A model generated the notes under the pieces. The model worked only from the letters and a program-made list of their open reading frames with translations, did no database searches and had not been told where the DNA came from. The position numbers and the translations under genes are program-made. Below are positions 8,635 to 17,761 of a stretch of DNA of 64,000 nucleotides, piece after piece. How positions within the stretch are numbered: the stretch's first letter is position 1; each line of letters begins with the position of its first letter. The stretch is from Parasphingorhabdus halotolerans (lineage in GTDB: Bacteria; Pseudomonadota; Alphaproteobacteria; Sphingomonadales; Sphingomonadaceae): positions 1,736,001 through 1,800,000 of the forward strand of contig NZ_CP051217.1 in NCBI RefSeq assembly GCF_012516475.1, in the 5' to 3' direction.

Positions 8635-9453
8635 TTATTCAATACCATAATAATATTCCCGCGTTAAACCGGCTGCATGGCGCGCTGAGTCGTTAAATGG
8701 CGGCTTTAACCCGCCTCTGAAGTGGGTTTTTACAAGATTTTTCCAGTGTCGATGAGGCGATTTATTTAGATTCGCGCAGGCAAATTCGAACCATTTGGTT
8801 CCATAAGAAACATGGTTAATTTCGTCTTCATATATCCGTTTGAGCACTTTTGCGGTGACGTTATCACCCTGCGCTTTAAACCGCTCAACCGTATCCAGAG
8901 TGATGTCGAGCCCCCGCGCTTCCAAAACCATCGGTACAATCGCCAGCCGCGCTGAAGCATCATGGGCGGTTTCTTTTGCTGCGCCCCAAAGCCCATCATG
9001 AGCAGGATGCGCGCCATAGAAACTGCCCATTTCCCGAAGACGGCGGTCCAGCAAAACGAAATGCATCGCTTCTTCGGCGCCGACCCGAAACCAGTCATCG
9101 GCGAATTCACGAGGAAACTGCCCGGCAAACCGGCCAATCATGTCAAACGCGAGATCAATCGCGACAAATTCAATATGTGCCAGCGCGTGGATCAGGGCGA
9201 TGCGTTTTGTGAGTGATGTACCCTTTCCCCTGCGCGGCATATCGCGCGGAAATAATAATTCGGGCTTTTCCGGGCGTGCTGGCTGATCGGGCATGGAGAT
9301 GCTGAAATCATGCTCTAGCCTTCCCAAACGCCATTGGCGGGCAGCATAGCGCGCAGCCATGACTTTGGTAGCCGGTTGCCGGGTTTGCAGCACATGCAAA
9401 ACCGCTTCCCCTGCAGTATGAGCAAATTTTGCCTGCTTATTCAAGCCGCTCAA
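8635..9453 (-). CDS. DUF455 ferritin-like family protein
   Basis: A 272-residue member of DUF455, a ferritin-like four-helix-bundle family. Metal-ligand candidates are the repeated E-x-x-H patterns: A-H-I-E-F-V-A-I-D-L near 95, E-E-A-M-H-F near 130, and Y-E-D-E-I-N-H-V near 210. The function is unknown; a redox or hydroxylase role is inferred from the fold. The frame is open to 9513 inside bcp, but the extra residues are an arginine-rich out-of-frame reading. TTG 9453 overlaps the bcp stop as TTGA, giving coupled translation in a glnE-bcp-DUF455 operon. Confidence 0.8.
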   Translation of the reverse strand: MSGLNKQAKFAHTAGEAVLHVLQTRQPATKVMAARYAARQWRLGRLEHDFSISMPDQPARPEKPELLFPRDMPRRGKGTSLTKRIALIHALAHIEFVAIDLAFDMIGRFAGQFPREFADDWFRVGAEEAMHFVLLDRRLREMGSFYGAHPAHDGLWGAAKETAHDASARLAIVPMVLEARGLDITLDTVERFKAQGDNVTAKVLKRIYEDEINHVSYGTKWFEFACANLNKSPHRHWKNLVKTHFRGGLKPPFNDSARHAAGLTREYYYGIE

Positions 9454-9911
9454 GCAGCCTGCACAGCCGCGAGCACGTCCTCGGCATGGCCTTTGACCTT
9501 CACTTTGGGCCAAGCTTGCAAAACCTTACCATCAGGTCCGATCAGGAAGGTAGACCGGATAATCCCCATATAGGTTTTGCCATACATCTTTTTTTCCGCC
9601 CAGACGCCGATTTTCTCCAGAAATTCCGTGCTTTCATCCGAAGCAATATCGACGGTTAATTCCTGCTTGTTGATGAAATTCTGCTGTTTTTTTGGCGAAT
9701 CGGCGGACATACCCAGAACGGCGGCGCCCGCTTTTTCAAATTCCGGCAAAAGCGCAGAAAAATCTTTCGATTCGGTCGTGCAGCCCGGCGTGCTGGCCTT
9801 GGGATAAAAGAACAGCACCAGTTTTTTGCCACGGTAGTCGGACAGTGTGACTATGCTGCCATCCGGCGCGGTCAGGTCCATGTCCGGAAGTGTATCGCCA
9901 ACATCTATCAT
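9450..9911 (-). CDS. bcp: thioredoxin-dependent peroxiredoxin, Bcp/PrxQ type
   Basis: A 153-residue peroxiredoxin that reduces hydrogen peroxide and organic hydroperoxides. The peroxidatic cysteine is C44 in S-T-P-G-C-T-T-E, with the family's F-Y-P-K-A-S-T-P lead-in. The second cysteine found five residues on in E. coli Bcp is absent (C-T-T-E-S-K-D-F), so this copy should act as a 1-Cys enzyme or use a partner thiol. The start codon overlaps the glnE stop as ATGA. Confidence 0.92.
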   Translation of the reverse strand: MIDVGDTLPDMDLTAPDGSIVTLSDYRGKKLVLFFYPKASTPGCTTESKDFSALLPEFEKAGAAVLGMSADSPKKQQNFINKQELTVDIASDESTEFLEKIGVWAEKKMYGKTYMGIIRSTFLIGPDGKVLQAWPKVKVKGHAEDVLAAVQAA

Positions 9912-12640
9912 ATTATATCTCCTAGAATTTCATCGGGATCCGGTCGCAAATGCCGGTTCCATTCTTCAATAACGCATTGTCTTGCCGCATCATACTCCGC
10001 CAGAAGGGCATCCCAATTGGCTTGCCCAGCCGCGTGCGCAATAAGTTCGCGACTTGTTTCGGGCGGATAATCACAATCGGGCGACATCAGTCGAAGGGCC
10101 ACCAAAAGACGTGTCATTAGTTCATGCGCTTGCACCATCTGCCCGTCTAAATGGCCAGCATTTGCCAACGCCAGCGCCGCCTTGTCCAATTGCGGATGCA
10201 AAGCCTCGCCGGTTTTGAGCTGCAGGAAGTGGATGATAAACTCCCAGTCGATCAGTCCGCCCTCCATAAGCTTGGTGTCGAGCGGTCCTTTTGGGGGTTT
10301 ATGCGCGACAATATCCAGCCGCATCTTGCGTACTTCCTTGCGCAGCTTTTCCGGTTCGCGGTCTTTTTGCAATACGGCGTAAATATCATGCTGCAGTAGC
10401 TGTCGCGCCGCCGCACTGCCATAAACCGGCCGTGCCCGGGTCAGTGCCATGTGCTCCCACGTCCAGGCGCTTTCCTGCTGATATTTCCGGAAACTCTCCA
10501 TCGAAACCGCCATCGGCCCCTGCGCGCCCGAAGGCCGAAGGCGGGTATCGACCTCATATAACGGCCCCGCTGCTGTCGGCACCGATAAAGCGGTAACAAT
10601 GCGTGTCGCCAGCCGATTAAAATATTGTGTGCCACCCAATGGACGGCTGCCATCCGATTCAGCACTGTGATCGCCGGTGAAGAGAAATATCAAATCGAGA
10701 TCAGAGGCGTGGGTCAGCGCCTCGCCGCCGAGACGGCCCAAAGCCAGAATGAGCAGTTCGCTGTCGGCAACGGTTCCATGCACGGCTTCAAATTCGGTAA
10801 TGGTCGCAGCCGTCAAAACCTGAATAGCAGCCTCGGCCACTCGCGCATATCCCTCGGCAATCGCCAGCGCATCATGGCGGCCTTCAATAAGCTGTGTGCC
10901 CAGCGCAAAGCGTTTTTCACCGACCCGCGCGCGCACTCGGTCGAGCAGCATCTGATAATCATCGCCAGGTTCGGCTTGCGAAAACTCTTCGGCCAACGTC
11001 ACAATATCTGGCGGCAAATCGAGCGCGGTGGTATCAATCAACCCCTCGAAAAACTCGGTACGCCGCGCCAGCGCATCGGCCAAAACCGGGGCATGACTCA
11101 ATATCCGCCCAAGCATATCGCGCAATCCAGGCCGCGCTTCGAGCATCCGGAAAAAGTTAATCGCCGTAGGCAGGCGTTCGATCAAACTATCCAGCCGGGT
11201 GATGGCTTGCTGCGGATTAGGCGAGCTGGCAAGTGATTCTATTAGTTCGGGCAGAACGGCTTCAAAAGACTCGATTGCCGCAGTACTCCGCAGCGCAGTA
11301 ATCTTGCCGCTGCGCCAACGATTAATCTTGGTCGCGAAAAATTCCGGATCATCCACGCCCATATCGGCAATGGCCTGTTCCAGTTTCTGGCTATCTTTTG
11401 GCAGCGCGGCGTTGTCCTCGTCATCAATCAGCTCGTCATAAATAGACCCGACCGCTTCAACCTTCGGCTCAAGCAGCGCGAGCAGTTCTTTGCCGCTTTT
11501 CATGCCATGCAACCGCGCCACCCGGTCCATGCCTGCATCGTCATCGGGCAGGCTATGGGTTTGCTGGTCATTTATCATCTGCAGCCGGTGCTCAATGATC
11601 CGGTATTGCTCATATGCTGCGCTCAGCGTCCGGGCTTTCGCACCGTCAATCCGTCCGGCCTCTACTAAAGCATCGAGCGCATCGCGGGTTGCCGCAACCC
11701 GCAATTCCGGTTCGCGACCGCCAAATATCAGCTGGTGCATCTGCGCATAGAACTCAGCCTCGCGAATCCCACCGCGCCCGCGCTTGAGATCATAGCCAGG
11801 GCCAAATTTTTGTCCCGCTGCATAGTGATCGCGAATTTGCACAGAGACGTCGCCGATATTCTTGATCGCCCCGTAATCCAGTGAGCGCCGCCAGATAAAC
11901 GGATTGATTGTTTCAAGAAAATATTCGCCAAGCTTAGTGTCGCCAGCAGCGACACGGGAGCGGATAAACGCCGCCTGCTCCCAGGCCAGTGCGCTGGATT
12001 CATAATAACTGATCGCCGCCTCCACCGGCAGCGCTATCGGACTCACTTCCGGAGAAGGCCGAAGCCGCATATCGACGCGGAAAACGTAGCCATTGGCATC
12101 GCGAGTGTTCAGCGCATCAACCAGCCCCTGCCCGATCCGACGCGCCGCATCGCTCGGCTCTTCCTTTCCGCGTGTCGGGATAGTTTCGGGATCATAGATA
12201 AAAATCGGATCAATATCCGAAGAGTAATTCAACTCGCGGCTGCCATGTTTGCCAAGGCCAATGACCGCAAAACCCTGTGCGGGCGTCGCATCGGGATAAC
12301 GGTCGGCGTAGATATCCGCAAGCGCTTCATCCAGCGTACGGTCAGCGAAATCTGAGAGCTTCGTTATAACGTCGGTGAGAGTAAGCTGCCCCGCCAGATC
12401 GCCGATTGCTAGCGTGAGCGCCAGAGCGCGTTTTTCAAGGCGCAGTTTTTGACGGACGTTTTCGGCACGCGCGCCAGCCTGAGCGGTAAAGTCCATTGCC
12501 GCTTCGAGATTTTCATCCGCCAGCAATGCGGTAAGCTCTGGCTGCACTTCCATTGCCATTGCGAGATAGGGCGCATTTTCCCGGGCGCGGGTCATGGCGT
12601 CGGCGAGCAAGGTTGGCGAAGGAGGCTGGGGCGCATTCAT
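9908..12640 (-). CDS. glnE: bifunctional glutamine synthetase adenylyltransferase/deadenylase
   Basis: About 910 residues, the usual GlnE length. GlnE attaches and removes AMP on glutamine synthetase in response to PII and glutamine. Two nucleotidyltransferase domains are visible: an N-terminal one with G-L-G-K-H-G-S-R-E-L-N-Y-S-S-D-I-D near 160 (deadenylation), and a C-terminal one with A-L-G-R-L-G-G-E-A-L-T-H-A-S-D-L-D-L near 660 (adenylylation), joined by a helical regulatory region. ATG 12640 begins close to where family members start; the frame is also open to GTG 12715. It is the first gene of an overlapping operon with bcp and DUF455. Confidence 0.94.
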   Translation of the reverse strand: MNAPQPPSPTLLADAMTRARENAPYLAMAMEVQPELTALLADENLEAAMDFTAQAGARAENVRQKLRLEKRALALTLAIGDLAGQLTLTDVITKLSDFADRTLDEALADIYADRYPDATPAQGFAVIGLGKHGSRELNYSSDIDPIFIYDPETIPTRGKEEPSDAARRIGQGLVDALNTRDANGYVFRVDMRLRPSPEVSPIALPVEAAISYYESSALAWEQAAFIRSRVAAGDTKLGEYFLETINPFIWRRSLDYGAIKNIGDVSVQIRDHYAAGQKFGPGYDLKRGRGGIREAEFYAQMHQLIFGGREPELRVAATRDALDALVEAGRIDGAKARTLSAAYEQYRIIEHRLQMINDQQTHSLPDDDAGMDRVARLHGMKSGKELLALLEPKVEAVGSIYDELIDDEDNAALPKDSQKLEQAIADMGVDDPEFFATKINRWRSGKITALRSTAAIESFEAVLPELIESLASSPNPQQAITRLDSLIERLPTAINFFRMLEARPGLRDMLGRILSHAPVLADALARRTEFFEGLIDTTALDLPPDIVTLAEEFSQAEPGDDYQMLLDRVRARVGEKRFALGTQLIEGRHDALAIAEGYARVAEAAIQVLTAATITEFEAVHGTVADSELLILALGRLGGEALTHASDLDLIFLFTGDHSAESDGSRPLGGTQYFNRLATRIVTALSVPTAAGPLYEVDTRLRPSGAQGPMAVSMESFRKYQQESAWTWEHMALTRARPVYGSAAARQLLQHDIYAVLQKDREPEKLRKEVRKMRLDIVAHKPPKGPLDTKLMEGGLIDWEFIIHFLQLKTGEALHPQLDKAALALANAGHLDGQMVQAHELMTRLLVALRLMSPDCDYPPETSRELIAHAAGQANWDALLAEYDAARQCVIEEWNRHLRPDPDEILGDII

Positions 12641-12724
12641 CACAAATGCTTTTACGGCCTCATCCGCATTTGTCACGCCTGACGACGACGCCCTGAACGA
12701 TACAGCGAGCAGCACTCGAAATGA

Positions 12725-13030
12725 CTATGGTTTCTTCTTGTCGATCAGCACAGCCTGTTGCCACTTACTCGGAGCCTTGTCCGTCCGGTGGATGCATCCG
12801 GACCAGCAGCAGGGACGCCGCTTGCCTTCCTGCATTTCCTCGATTGTCCGCCTGATGCGTCTTTCTCGGGTTTTCGCCTGTTTGGCATCTTCCACCCAGC
12901 AGATAAACTCGTTGCGGCCCAGCGGGGTCAGGCTCTGCCACAGGGCGAAAACCTCGGCGTCCGCCGTAATGGCAGTGCGCATATCCTCCGCCGTCTTGTG
13001 GACGGTTCCTTCAAGAAAAGTCTCACGCAT
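12725..13030 (-). CDS. YdeI/OmpD-associated (OmdA) family small protein
   Basis: A 101-residue protein resembling the C-terminal half of the YdeI/OmdA family: A-L-W-Q-S-L-T-P-L-G-R-N-E-F-I-C-W-V-E-D-A-K-Q, followed by K-T-R-E-R-R-I-R-R-T-I-E-E-M. It has a cysteine-rich tail (C-C-W-S-G-C-I-H) that could bind a metal, and ends in lysines. Function in the cell is unknown. It lies just upstream of glnE and downstream of tgt on the same strand. Confidence 0.72.
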   Translation of the reverse strand: MRETFLEGTVHKTAEDMRTAITADAEVFALWQSLTPLGRNEFICWVEDAKQAKTRERRIRRTIEEMQEGKRRPCCWSGCIHRTDKAPSKWQQAVLIDKKKP

Positions 13031-13063
13031 CGCAGCGGATATTACAACCCAGGCAGTTTCAGA

Positions 13064-14203
13064 TCAATCGGACTCAGCATTGGCTAAATAGCGCGTGCGA
13101 AAACCGCTGGCAAATTGGGAAAACCTTCCCTCAGAAATCGCCTGCCGCATCCCCGCCATCAGCGCTTGATAACACGCGATATTATGTTCCGTCATCAGCA
13201 TCGCGCCGAGAATTTCTTTGGCGCGTATGAGGTGATGCAAATAGGCACGGCTATACGTCTGGCAGACCGCGCAAGCGCAACTGGCATCAAGCGGTTCGAG
13301 ATCCTCGGCAAATTTGGCATTGCGGATGTTGATCGGGCCATAGGCCGTAAACGCCTGCCCATTACGTCCCGAACGGCTCGGCAACACGCAATCAAACATA
13401 TCCACCCCGCGCTCGACTGCACCCACCAAATCATCCGGCTTGCCAACGCCCATGAGATAGCGCGGTTTGTCCTCGGGTAATTGACCCGGCGCACAATCAA
13501 GCACATCAAACATCGCCTCCTGTCCTTCGCCGACCGCCAGCCCGCCAATTGCATAGCCATCAAAGCCGATATCGATCAGCGCCTCGGCAGAAGCTTTGCG
13601 AATCTCTTTATCCAGCGAACCCTGCTGAATGCCAAATAACGCCGCCCGCGATGCGTGTTCCTCCCCACTATCAAAGCCGCTACGCGAGCGTTTGGCCCAG
13701 CGCATTGAACGCTCCATGGAAGCCATCGCCTCATCGCGCGTTGCGCCATTTTTGGTGCACTCATCAAAGGCCATCACAATATCGCTGCCAAGCAGGCGCT
13801 GGATTTCCATCGAGCGTTCCGGCGTCAACATATGGCGCGAGCCATCCAAATGGCTTTTAAACTCGACGCCATCCTCGGTCAGCTTGGCCAGCTCGGAGAG
13901 GCTCATCACCTGATAGCCGCCACTGTCGGTGAGAATAGGCCGGTCCCAATTCATGAATTTATGCAAGCCGCCCAGCCGCGCCATACGTTCCGCGCCGGGC
14001 CGCAGCATCAGGTGATAGGTATTGCCCAATATGATATCCGCGCCGGCTGACCGCACGGTCTCTGGCTTCATTGCCTTCACCGTCGCCGCAGTGCCCACCG
14101 GCATGAACGCTGGTGTGCGGATATCGCCACGCATCATGGAGATTTTGCCCGTGCGGGCCTTGCCTTCCGTTGCGTCTATCGAAAAGGTAAAACGATCGGT
14201 CAT
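13064..14203 (-). CDS. tgt: queuine tRNA-ribosyltransferase
   Basis: A 379-residue enzyme that exchanges guanine-34 for preQ1 in tRNAs with GUN anticodons, the step before QueA. D93 in T-D-S-G-G-Y-Q is the general-acid position and the D in [10 protein letters not shown] near 270 is the nucleophile. The zinc site is C309, C311, C314 and H340. The frame extends 43 codons upstream, but ATG 14203 is nine bases after AGGA and gives the normal N-terminus M-T-D-R-F. queA lies on the same strand 1.2 kb upstream, separated by two opposite-strand genes. Confidence 0.95.
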   Translation of the reverse strand: MTDRFTFSIDATEGKARTGKISMMRGDIRTPAFMPVGTAATVKAMKPETVRSAGADIILGNTYHLMLRPGAERMARLGGLHKFMNWDRPILTDSGGYQVMSLSELAKLTEDGVEFKSHLDGSRHMLTPERSMEIQRLLGSDIVMAFDECTKNGATRDEAMASMERSMRWAKRSRSGFDSGEEHASRAALFGIQQGSLDKEIRKASAEALIDIGFDGYAIGGLAVGEGQEAMFDVLDCAPGQLPEDKPRYLMGVGKPDDLVGAVERGVDMFDCVLPSRSGRNGQAFTAYGPINIRNAKFAEDLEPLDASCACAVCQTYSRAYLHHLIRAKEILGAMLMTEHNIACYQALMAGMRQAISEGRFSQFASGFRTRYLANAESD

Positions 14204-14382
14204 ATCGAGTGTTCCTAGTGACAGACTATGGGGATGGAAAGCCACGATATTGCCAACGGAATATCGGAGACGATTTGTGTTTTGCGACCAATAGTGTAAC
14301 CAAAGGATCGTTTTGCGCGAATCCTTCAACATCTGCGCATGATGGTGACAGACTATTTCAGGACCAACATCAGGAGTATATT

Positions 14383-14739
14383 ATGACCAAAACAAACAGA
14401 TTAGCATCAACCGCAACCGCGCTTATTGCTGCAGCAACCCTTTCCGCCTGTGGCGGCGGCACAAGTGAAGCCACAAGCGAAACTGCGGAAGCAACCGACG
14501 CGGAAGTGACTGAAGTCGCCGCAGCCGAAAAAGAAAAATGCTTCGGCATCGCAAAAGCAGGCGAAAATGATTGTGCTGCTGGCGAAGGCACAAGCTGTGC
14601 TGGCACCTCGATAGTCGATTATCAGGGCAACGCGTGGAAATATACCGGCGCTGGAGAATGCGAACCAATGGGCGGATCACTCACCGAAGTGGCGGATAAT
14701 GATCCACCGGTTCCAGTGGCTGCGGCTGCAGAAGGCTAG
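14383..14739 (+). CDS. DUF2282 / BufA1-like bufferin-type lipoprotein
   Basis: A 118-residue protein with a lipobox (L-S-A-C-G-G-G, lipidated cysteine about 24), an acidic low-complexity linker, and a DUF2282 core [17 protein letters not shown]...T-S-C-A-G-T...[10 protein letters not shown] with the family's four cysteines. In the BufA1 family these cysteines are modified by a DUF692 enzyme (BufB) with BufC to bind copper. Neither partner lies in this window, and family members normally have a plain signal peptide rather than a lipid anchor. ATG 14383 follows AGGAG by seven bases. It stands alone between tgt and the NTF2-like gene and is followed by a strong terminator. Confidence 0.8.
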   Translation: MTKTNRLASTATALIAAATLSACGGGTSEATSETAEATDAEVTEVAAAEKEKCFGIAKAGENDCAAGEGTSCAGTSIVDYQGNAWKYTGAGECEPMGGSLTEVADNDPPVPVAAAAEG

Positions 14740-14758
14740 GCCCTTCGAACATAATTTT

Positions 14759-14791
14759 AAAAAGGGCGGTTCGATTGATCCGCCTTTTTTA
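14759..14791 (+). terminator. Rho-independent terminator after the bufferin-like gene
   Basis: The stem AAAAAGGGCGG pairs CCGCC followed by seven T-rich bases, with a ten-base loop. It lies 20 bases after the stop at 14739 and isolates this gene from the NTF2-like gene. Confidence 0.85.
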
Positions 14792-14834
14792 TTTGAACAT
14801 AGTAACCGATGGACATCACGTTTTCTATCTGTTA

Positions 14835-14848
14835 ACTACAATTGTAGT
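14835..14848. promoter_or_regulatory. 14-bp perfect palindrome, candidate repressor operator
   Basis: ACTACAATTGTAGT is a perfect palindrome 15 bases before the GTG start of the NTF2-like gene, overlapping where RNA polymerase would initiate. Its core TACA-N2-TGTA is the recognition pattern of the BlaI/MecI/CopY repressor family; that a member of this family binds here is inference. Confidence 0.5.
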
Positions 14849-14863
14849 CGATAGGAGAATTTT

Positions 14864-15364
14864 GTGATGTTATTGCCCGCGATCCTCGCCGCCAGCATTC
14901 TACCCGCAAATGCCGCACCCGATAAACCGGCGATTGACCAAGCCGTTTTTGAGGCCATTAAGGATGAAATCGAATATGGTCTGGAGGCTTCAAGAAACCA
15001 AGATATCGAACGCTATATGGAAGGCGTTCCTGCAGACACGCGCATAGTAGAGGAAGATGGCTCGATCACCGGCCGCGACCAACTCAAAGAAATCAAGCTC
15101 AAGGAATGGGCGATCATTCCCAAAACCAATGTCCTTGAAATGACAATTACCGGTATTGAAATTGGCTGCGATGGCCACTGCGCCACCGTCTGGACCGATC
15201 AGAAATGGGATCGCCAGATGCTCGGCCGTGATGGCAACTCAGAATTTAATGTAGTGACGACACAGAAACACAAGGAGCGCTGGGAAGAACGAAATTCCCG
15301 ATGGGTCAATGTAGATACCATCGAATTGGGCGGCACAACGATGGTTGATGGCAAACCCTATTGA
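14864..15364 (+). CDS. exported NTF2-like (SnoaL/DUF4440-type) protein
   Basis: A 166-residue protein with a short signal peptide (M-L-L-P-A-I-L-A-A-S-I-L-P-A-N-A, cleavage after A-N-A) and an NTF2-like cone domain: an N-terminal helix with G-L-E-A-S-R-N-Q-D-I-E-R-Y-M, a D-G-S-I-T-G-R-D-Q-L-K-E segment, and a final E-R-W-E-E-R-N-S-R-W-V strand pair. The catalytic role is unknown; such domains bind small hydrophobic ligands or act as immunity-like proteins. AGGAG is six bases before GTG 14864 and nine before ATG 14867, so either start is possible. It has its own operator-like palindrome and is convergent with queA. Confidence 0.7.
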   Translation: MMLLPAILAASILPANAAPDKPAIDQAVFEAIKDEIEYGLEASRNQDIERYMEGVPADTRIVEEDGSITGRDQLKEIKLKEWAIIPKTNVLEMTITGIEIGCDGHCATVWTDQKWDRQMLGRDGNSEFNVVTTQKHKERWEERNSRWVNVDTIELGGTTMVDGKPY

Positions 15365-15377
15365 TCGACCCTAAAAA

Positions 15378-16403
15378 TCAAGGCAGCAACAAACTGGAAT
15401 CACCATAGCTGTAAAACCGGTAATCCTCTGCAATCGCATGGGCATAGGCCGCCTGCATAGTCTCAAGCCCCATCAGCGCGCTCACCAGCATGAACAGCGT
15501 GGATTTCGGTAAATGGAAATTGGTCATCAAACCATCTATCGCGCAGAACTTATACCCGGGCGTAATGAAAATATCCGTATCACCTTCAAACGGCGTGATG
15601 ATACCATCCTCTCCCGTCGCGCTCTCCAGTAAACGCAGGCTGGTCGTGCCAACCGCGATGATCCGTCCGCCACTGGCGCGCGCGGCATTGAGACGATCCG
15701 CCATTTGCTGTTCTATCCGCCCCCATTCGCTGTGCATCTGGTGATCATCGGTTTCATCAACCTTTACCGGTAGGAAGGTTCCCGCGCCAACATGCAATGT
15801 CAGCGTCTCACGGCCAATTCCGGCAGCGTCGAGGGCAGCGATCAGTCCATCCGTAAAATGCAGCGCAGCGGTCGGCGCCGCGACCGCACCTTCTTCCTTT
15901 GCGAACATTGTCTGATAATCGGCCGCATCGCGTTCGTCGATATCGCGCTTGCTTGCGATATAAGGCGGCAGCGGCATAGTGCCTGCCCGGCCCAGCAGCA
16001 CTTCCACCGGCTCCTCACCCTGAAAGTGGAGCACGAAACTGCCGTCTGCCAGTCGCGCTTCCGCGATGGCGAAAACATCCTGACCGAAGTCAATTTCCTG
16101 CCCGGGTTTCAAGCGTTTGGCATTGCGGATAAATGCCTGCCAGCGGCGCAAATCGATGCGCTTGTGCAATGTCGCACCAATGGTCGCTTCACCGCGCCGC
16201 CCCTGGAGCTGCGCCGGAATCACTTTGGTGTCATTAAACACCAATATGTCTTTGTCGGAGAGCAGGCGGGGTAAATCGCTCACCCGATGATCTGACAGCA
16301 TATCATCCGCAGCAAGCAGCAGTTTGGCACTGTCCCTCGGGACAGCAGGCCTCAGCGCAATATTTTCCTGCGGCAGCGCAAAATCAAAAAGATCAACGCG
16401 CAC
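15378..16403 (-). CDS. queA: S-adenosylmethionine:tRNA ribosyltransferase-isomerase
   Basis: A 341-residue enzyme that transfers and isomerises ribose from SAM onto preQ1-modified tRNA to give epoxyqueuosine, the step after Tgt. Family signatures include the start [26 protein letters not shown] near 55-64, P-L-P-P-Y-I near 143, and the C-terminal [16 protein letters not shown]. The length is standard. The cyclophilin gene ends seven bases upstream, so they are cotranscribed. Confidence 0.95.
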   Translation of the reverse strand: MRVDLFDFALPQENIALRPAVPRDSAKLLLAADDMLSDHRVSDLPRLLSDKDILVFNDTKVIPAQLQGRRGEATIGATLHKRIDLRRWQAFIRNAKRLKPGQEIDFGQDVFAIAEARLADGSFVLHFQGEEPVEVLLGRAGTMPLPPYIASKRDIDERDAADYQTMFAKEEGAVAAPTAALHFTDGLIAALDAAGIGRETLTLHVGAGTFLPVKVDETDDHQMHSEWGRIEQQMADRLNAARASGGRIIAVGTTSLRLLESATGEDGIITPFEGDTDIFITPGYKFCAIDGLMTNFHLPKSTLFMLVSALMGLETMQAAYAHAIAEDYRFYSYGDSSLLLP

Positions 16404-16410
16404 GCTTAAA

Positions 16411-17091
16411 TCAGGGATTTAGGGGCGCGTTGAGATCATCGACCGTAATCTCTTTTTGTGCCGGGGCTGCATAAGAACCAGGCGGTGGCGGCGCCTTGTT
16501 GTCTGCCGCGACAGAAGCCTGCAAAATCCGGCTCGGACTTGCCGGCGGTTCACCGCGATTGATCGCATCCACATATTCCATACCAGCCGTCACCCGCCCG
16601 AAAACAGTATATTTATTGTCCAGCGCGAAACGCGGATAGAAAACAATGAAGAACTGGCTATTGGCGCTGTCTTCGCCCTGCGCCCGGGCCATTGAGACCA
16701 CACCACGCAAATGCGGAAACGGATGAAACTCGGCTTTCAGGTCCGGCAAATCGGACCCTCCCGTTCCGGTACCGGTGGGATCACCGGTTTGCGCCATAAA
16801 GCCATCGATCACACGATGGAAAATCACTCCGTTGTAAAAGCCTTGGCGCGCGAGGGTTTTGATCCGCTCGACATGATTGGGCGCAACGGCTGGAAAAAGC
16901 TGAATGGCAACCCGGCCACCGGTCGAAAGATCAAGGTAAAGAATATTCTCTTCCGGCGCGACTGCGGCCGGAGCAGGCGCCTGTTCAGCAGTCTCTTGTT
17001 CAACAGTTGCCTGTTCAGAAACGCCCTGGGCGAGCGACGGGCTGGAGGCCAGCAGCACGGCAGCAAAAAAGAGGGATATTTTACGCAGCAT
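16411..17091 (-). CDS. periplasmic cyclophilin-type peptidyl-prolyl isomerase
   Basis: About 226 residues: a signal peptide ending at S-L-A-Q-G, a glutamine/alanine-rich spacer to about 45, then a cyclophilin domain with [21 protein letters not shown], the G-V-V-S-M-A-R core and S-A-N-S-Q-F-F-I. It should fold proteins in the periplasm. AGGTGA eight bases before ATG 17091 matches the 16S tail and supports that start, although GTG 17103 is in frame. The tail is alanine/proline-rich. It sits between coaD and queA on the same strand. Confidence 0.92.
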   Translation of the reverse strand: MLRKISLFFAAVLLASSPSLAQGVSEQATVEQETAEQAPAPAAVAPEENILYLDLSTGGRVAIQLFPAVAPNHVERIKTLARQGFYNGVIFHRVIDGFMAQTGDPTGTGTGGSDLPDLKAEFHPFPHLRGVVSMARAQGEDSANSQFFIVFYPRFALDNKYTVFGRVTAGMEYVDAINRGEPPASPSRILQASVAADNKAPPPPGSYAAPAQKEITVDDLNAPLNP

Positions 17092-17206
17092 ATTCGAACT
17101 CACCTGTTCACACTCAATGGTGCCTGGATAACATTGATCATCAATGTCGAACGCCTTTGAACGAAACAGCCTTTCGCTGCAATGAATTGCTTTGACAAAA
17201 AAAGCG

Positions 17207-17710
17207 CTATTGATCGCCCTTCAAACCAATCTCGTTAACGCGTGTGACAATTTCTTCGGCCACTTTGGGGGTCACGAATTTTTTAACTTCACCGCCGAAC
17301 ATCGCGATTTCTTTCACCAGCCGCGAGGCAATCGGTTGCAGCGACACATCTGCCATCAGGAACACCGTCTCGATATCATCATTCAGTTGCTGGTTCATGC
17401 CTGCCATCTGGTATTCATATTCAAAATCGGCAACAGCACGCAGGCCGCGCACGATAACGCTGGCGCGCTGTTTTTCGGCAAATTTCATCAGCAGCGAGTT
17501 AAACCCGACCACCTCCACGGCATCGCCCAGATGCGCGGTTTCCCGGCGCACCATATCGAGACGTTCCTCGTCAGAAAACATCGGAGATTTGGAAGGATTG
17601 GTGGTGACACCGATAACCAGCTTGTCAACCAGCGCCGTTCCGCGCTTGATTATATCCATATGACCCAAGGTGATCGGGTCAAAAGTGCCCGGATAAATGC
17701 CAATCCTCAT
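17207..17710 (-). CDS. coaD: pantetheine-phosphate adenylyltransferase
   Basis: A 167-residue enzyme catalysing the penultimate step of coenzyme A synthesis, joining 4'-phosphopantetheine and ATP to dephospho-CoA. The nucleotidyltransferase motif T-L-G-H ends at H17, after Y-P-G-T-F-D-P. R-G-L-R-A-V-A-D-F-E-Y-E-Y-Q-M-A near 90-105 and the C-terminal I-S/A-S-R-L-V-K-E segment complete the family pattern. PanB, an earlier pathway enzyme, is encoded separately near 33 kb. Confidence 0.95.
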   Translation of the reverse strand: MRIGIYPGTFDPITLGHMDIIKRGTALVDKLVIGVTTNPSKSPMFSDEERLDMVRRETAHLGDAVEVVGFNSLLMKFAEKQRASVIVRGLRAVADFEYEYQMAGMNQQLNDDIETVFLMADVSLQPIASRLVKEIAMFGGEVKKFVTPKVAEEIVTRVNEIGLKGDQ

Positions 17711-17761
17711 AAAATCTTTCCCTGTTCGTGTCCGGTTTACTTCTGTTCGGACCAGTCCAAC

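Noticed and set aside
14209..14382. Longer start of the bufferin-like protein
   Set aside because: The extra residues lack any signal; the AGGAG-preceded ATG 14383 yields a proper lipoprotein signal.
14740..14863. Small RNA or riboswitch before the NTF2-like gene
   Set aside because: The only structure is the terminator of the previous gene; the rest is a short promoter region.
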